Positions 23,541 through 24,919 of a stretch of 24,919 bases of DNA are shown here, in pieces (the first letter of the stretch is position 1; each line of letters starts with the position of its first letter). This DNA is from Bacteroidetes bacterium 4572_114 (lineage in GTDB: Bacteria; Bacteroidota; Bacteroidia; Bacteroidales; 4484-276), in the NCBI GenBank assembly GCA_002254335.1, contig NIVA01000032.1, positions 1-24,919 of the forward strand, written 5' to 3'. The position numbers and the translations under genes were made by a program. The notes under the pieces are model-generated. The model was not told the origin of the DNA, did not search any database, and saw only the letters and a program-made list of their open reading frames with translations.

Positions 23541-24919
23541 ATGAAAAAATCAGTACTAATTATTCTGGCAATTGTTTTTTCAATTGCAGTTTTCTCACAA
23601 GAAAAAGTGATAATCAGGTTTCAGAATCCTGATCAAATCACTTTTAAAACCTTCACTTCTGCCAAGTACGATGTTGCAGCTTACAAACCGGGCGAATATC
23701 TCGATATCGTTGTAACTGAAGCAGGTTATCAAAAAATACTTTCGCAAGGCTACCAGGCAGAAATTGTAAACACAACAGCACAAATGGCCACAAACCTGGG
23801 TGATGTTGACGACATCAATGGCTACAGGACTTATGCAGAAGCCCTTGAAGAGTTACAACAAATTGCTGCCGACAACCCTGAAATCTGTAAACTCATAGAT
23901 ATTGGCGATAGCCGTGGGAAAGAGTATTATGAAGCTGCCTATGGAAATTATGAAGATTACCAGCACGACATTTGGGCAATAAAACTTTCGGACAATGTAA
24001 ATGTTGAGGAAGATGAGCCTGCTGTTTACTATTTTGGTGCCCATCATGCCCGCGAGCCTATCAGTACCGAAACCGCATTTTACGTCCTGAATTACCTTGT
24101 TGACAATTACGGAACCGACCCTGAAGTAACCGAAAATGTAAATACCAAAGAAATCTGGTTTGTGCCCATTGTAAATCCTGACGGCCATGAAGTCGTCCTT
24201 AATCAGCTCAATTTAGACTGGCGTAAAAATATCCGTGACAACGATGGAAATGGTAGCGTTACACCGGGTAGCTGGGGTTATCCCGATGGGGTTGACCCCA
24301 ACCGGAATTATGGCTGGCATTGGGGTGGCGAAGGGGCCTCTTCTGATCCTGAAAGCCAAACATATCATGGCCCGGAAGTATTTTCAGAACCCGAGCTACA
24401 GGCCATACGCGATTTATTGGCCGACAACCATTTTGTTGCAGGAATTAGCTACCACTCTTATAGCGAATTAGTACTATGGCCCTACGGATACACCAGTAAC
24501 GCCGTTGCACCTGATGTTGATGCAATTTCAGATTTAGGGACAATGGTCGGCGAATCCATACCAGGGATATACGGCGGGCATTATACCCCTGAGCCAAGTT
24601 GGCAACTCTATCCGGCTTCCGGGGTTACCGATGACTGGGCTTATGGTAATCATGGTATTTTCGCCTATACTGTTGAACTGGGGGTAGAGTTTATCCCTCC
24701 GGCCAGCCAGGTTTACCAAATTGTTGAAGACAACCTGGATGGGGCAATGATTTTGCTAAACAGGATAAATTATTCAACCCTTACCGGACATATTACAAAT
24801 TCGGTGACAGGCGAACCCGTGGTAGCAGAGATATTTGTTGAAGGGGTTGACGACACCGGTTTGTACCGCGAACCTTATGCCAGCGATGAAGAATTTGGAA
24901 CCTATTACCGGATGCTCAC
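23541..24919 (+). CDS. Second secreted M14 zinc carboxypeptidase, 3' truncated by window end
   Basis: ATG 23541 opens a frame that stays open to the window end, 459 codons so far. The signal peptide is residues 1-20 (MKKSVLIILAIVFSIAVFSQ). A pro-region-like stretch follows, then the M14 domain from about 95. Zinc ligands are H169 and E172 in HHAREP and H305 in ISYHSYSE; VNPDGHE, DPNRNYGWHWG and catalytic E379 in YTVELGVEF complete the site. The HAREP form and layout resemble carboxypeptidase T-like enzymes. After it comes a carboxypeptidase regulatory-like domain (LTGHITNSVTGEPVVAEIFV). The C-terminus, where a T9SS sorting domain would be expected, is outside the window. It resembles the upstream gene in design but not closely in sequence. 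Confidence 0.92.
   Translation, partial: MKKSVLIILAIVFSIAVFSQEKVIIRFQNPDQITFKTFTSAKYDVAAYKPGEYLDIVVTEAGYQKILSQGYQAEIVNTTAQMATNLGDVDDINGYRTYAEALEELQQIAADNPEICKLIDIGDSRGKEYYEAAYGNYEDYQHDIWAIKLSDNVNVEEDEPAVYYFGAHHAREPISTETAFYVLNYLVDNYGTDPEVTENVNTKEIWFVPIVNPDGHEVVLNQLNLDWRKNIRDNDGNGSVTPGSWGYPDGVDPNRNYGWHWGGEGASSDPESQTYHGPEVFSEPELQAIRDLLADNHFVAGISYHSYSELVLWPYGYTSNAVAPDVDAISDLGTMVGESIPGIYGGHYTPEPSWQLYPASGVTDDWAYGNHGIFAYTVELGVEFIPPASQVYQIVEDNLDGAMILLNRINYSTLTGHITNSVTGEPVVAEIFVEGVDDTGLYREPYASDEEFGTYYRML

Overview
The window looks like a chromosomal segment of a member of the Bacteroidota, probably an anaerobic, Bacteroidales-like lineage. The signs are: four secreted proteins with type IX secretion (T9SS) style features, three of them with visible YPNP-type C-terminal sorting domains; a GldA-type ABC ATPase; promoters of the Bacteroidota form (TTG, 19-22 nt, TAnnTTTG); almost no Shine-Dalgarno sequences; and a ferredoxin-type indolepyruvate oxidoreductase, which suggests anaerobic amino-acid metabolism. 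Coding density is moderate. Intergenic spaces are long, AT-rich and full of small palindromes and degenerate repeats.

Layout. 1-1005: C-terminal end of a large unrecognised protein. 1074-1220: nested-stem intergenic element. 1297-4126: dinD, plsY (8 bp apart) and dnaN, closed by a hairpin terminator. 4495-5199: gldA, flanked by related low-complexity repeats. 5200-5942: gene-free space with a good promoter, a possible small structured RNA, an inverted repeat and two tandem repeats, ahead of metK (5943-7244). 7270-7413: two related hairpins between metK and a convergent T9SS cargo gene (7430-8158, minus). 8465-9757 (minus): membrane-anchored M23 peptidase with its own promoter. 10777-13050 (minus): iorA-iorB, bracketed by two copies of a 140-bp direct repeat. 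13515-15956: a promoter, a 28-codon ORF, a lipoprotein gene frameshifted at its start, and a T9SS cargo gene. 16242-17624: glnA. 17784-19683: an AlbA_2/HATPase/winged-helix regulator with an internal deletion, followed by eroded copies of its winged-helix module. 19696-24919: two tandem secreted M14 zinc carboxypeptidases, the second cut by the window end.

Functional themes. Housekeeping genes (plsY for phospholipid synthesis, dnaN for replication, metK for S-adenosylmethionine, glnA for nitrogen assimilation) alternate with cell-surface and secreted functions (gldA, the M23 peptidase, T9SS cargo, M14 peptidases). The secreted peptidases, glutamine synthetase and indolepyruvate oxidoreductase fit an organism that feeds on protein and amino acids; this is inference.

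I did not find a clear defence island, CRISPR array, tRNA, rRNA or intact transposon. The most unusual material is non-coding or decaying: the direct repeats around iorAB, the possible RNA upstream of metK, the nested-stem element before dinD, the damaged regulator with duplicated winged-helix remnants, and the one-base frameshift in a poly-A run at the lipoprotein start. All structural RNA and repeat claims are from reading by eye and were not folded or searched.
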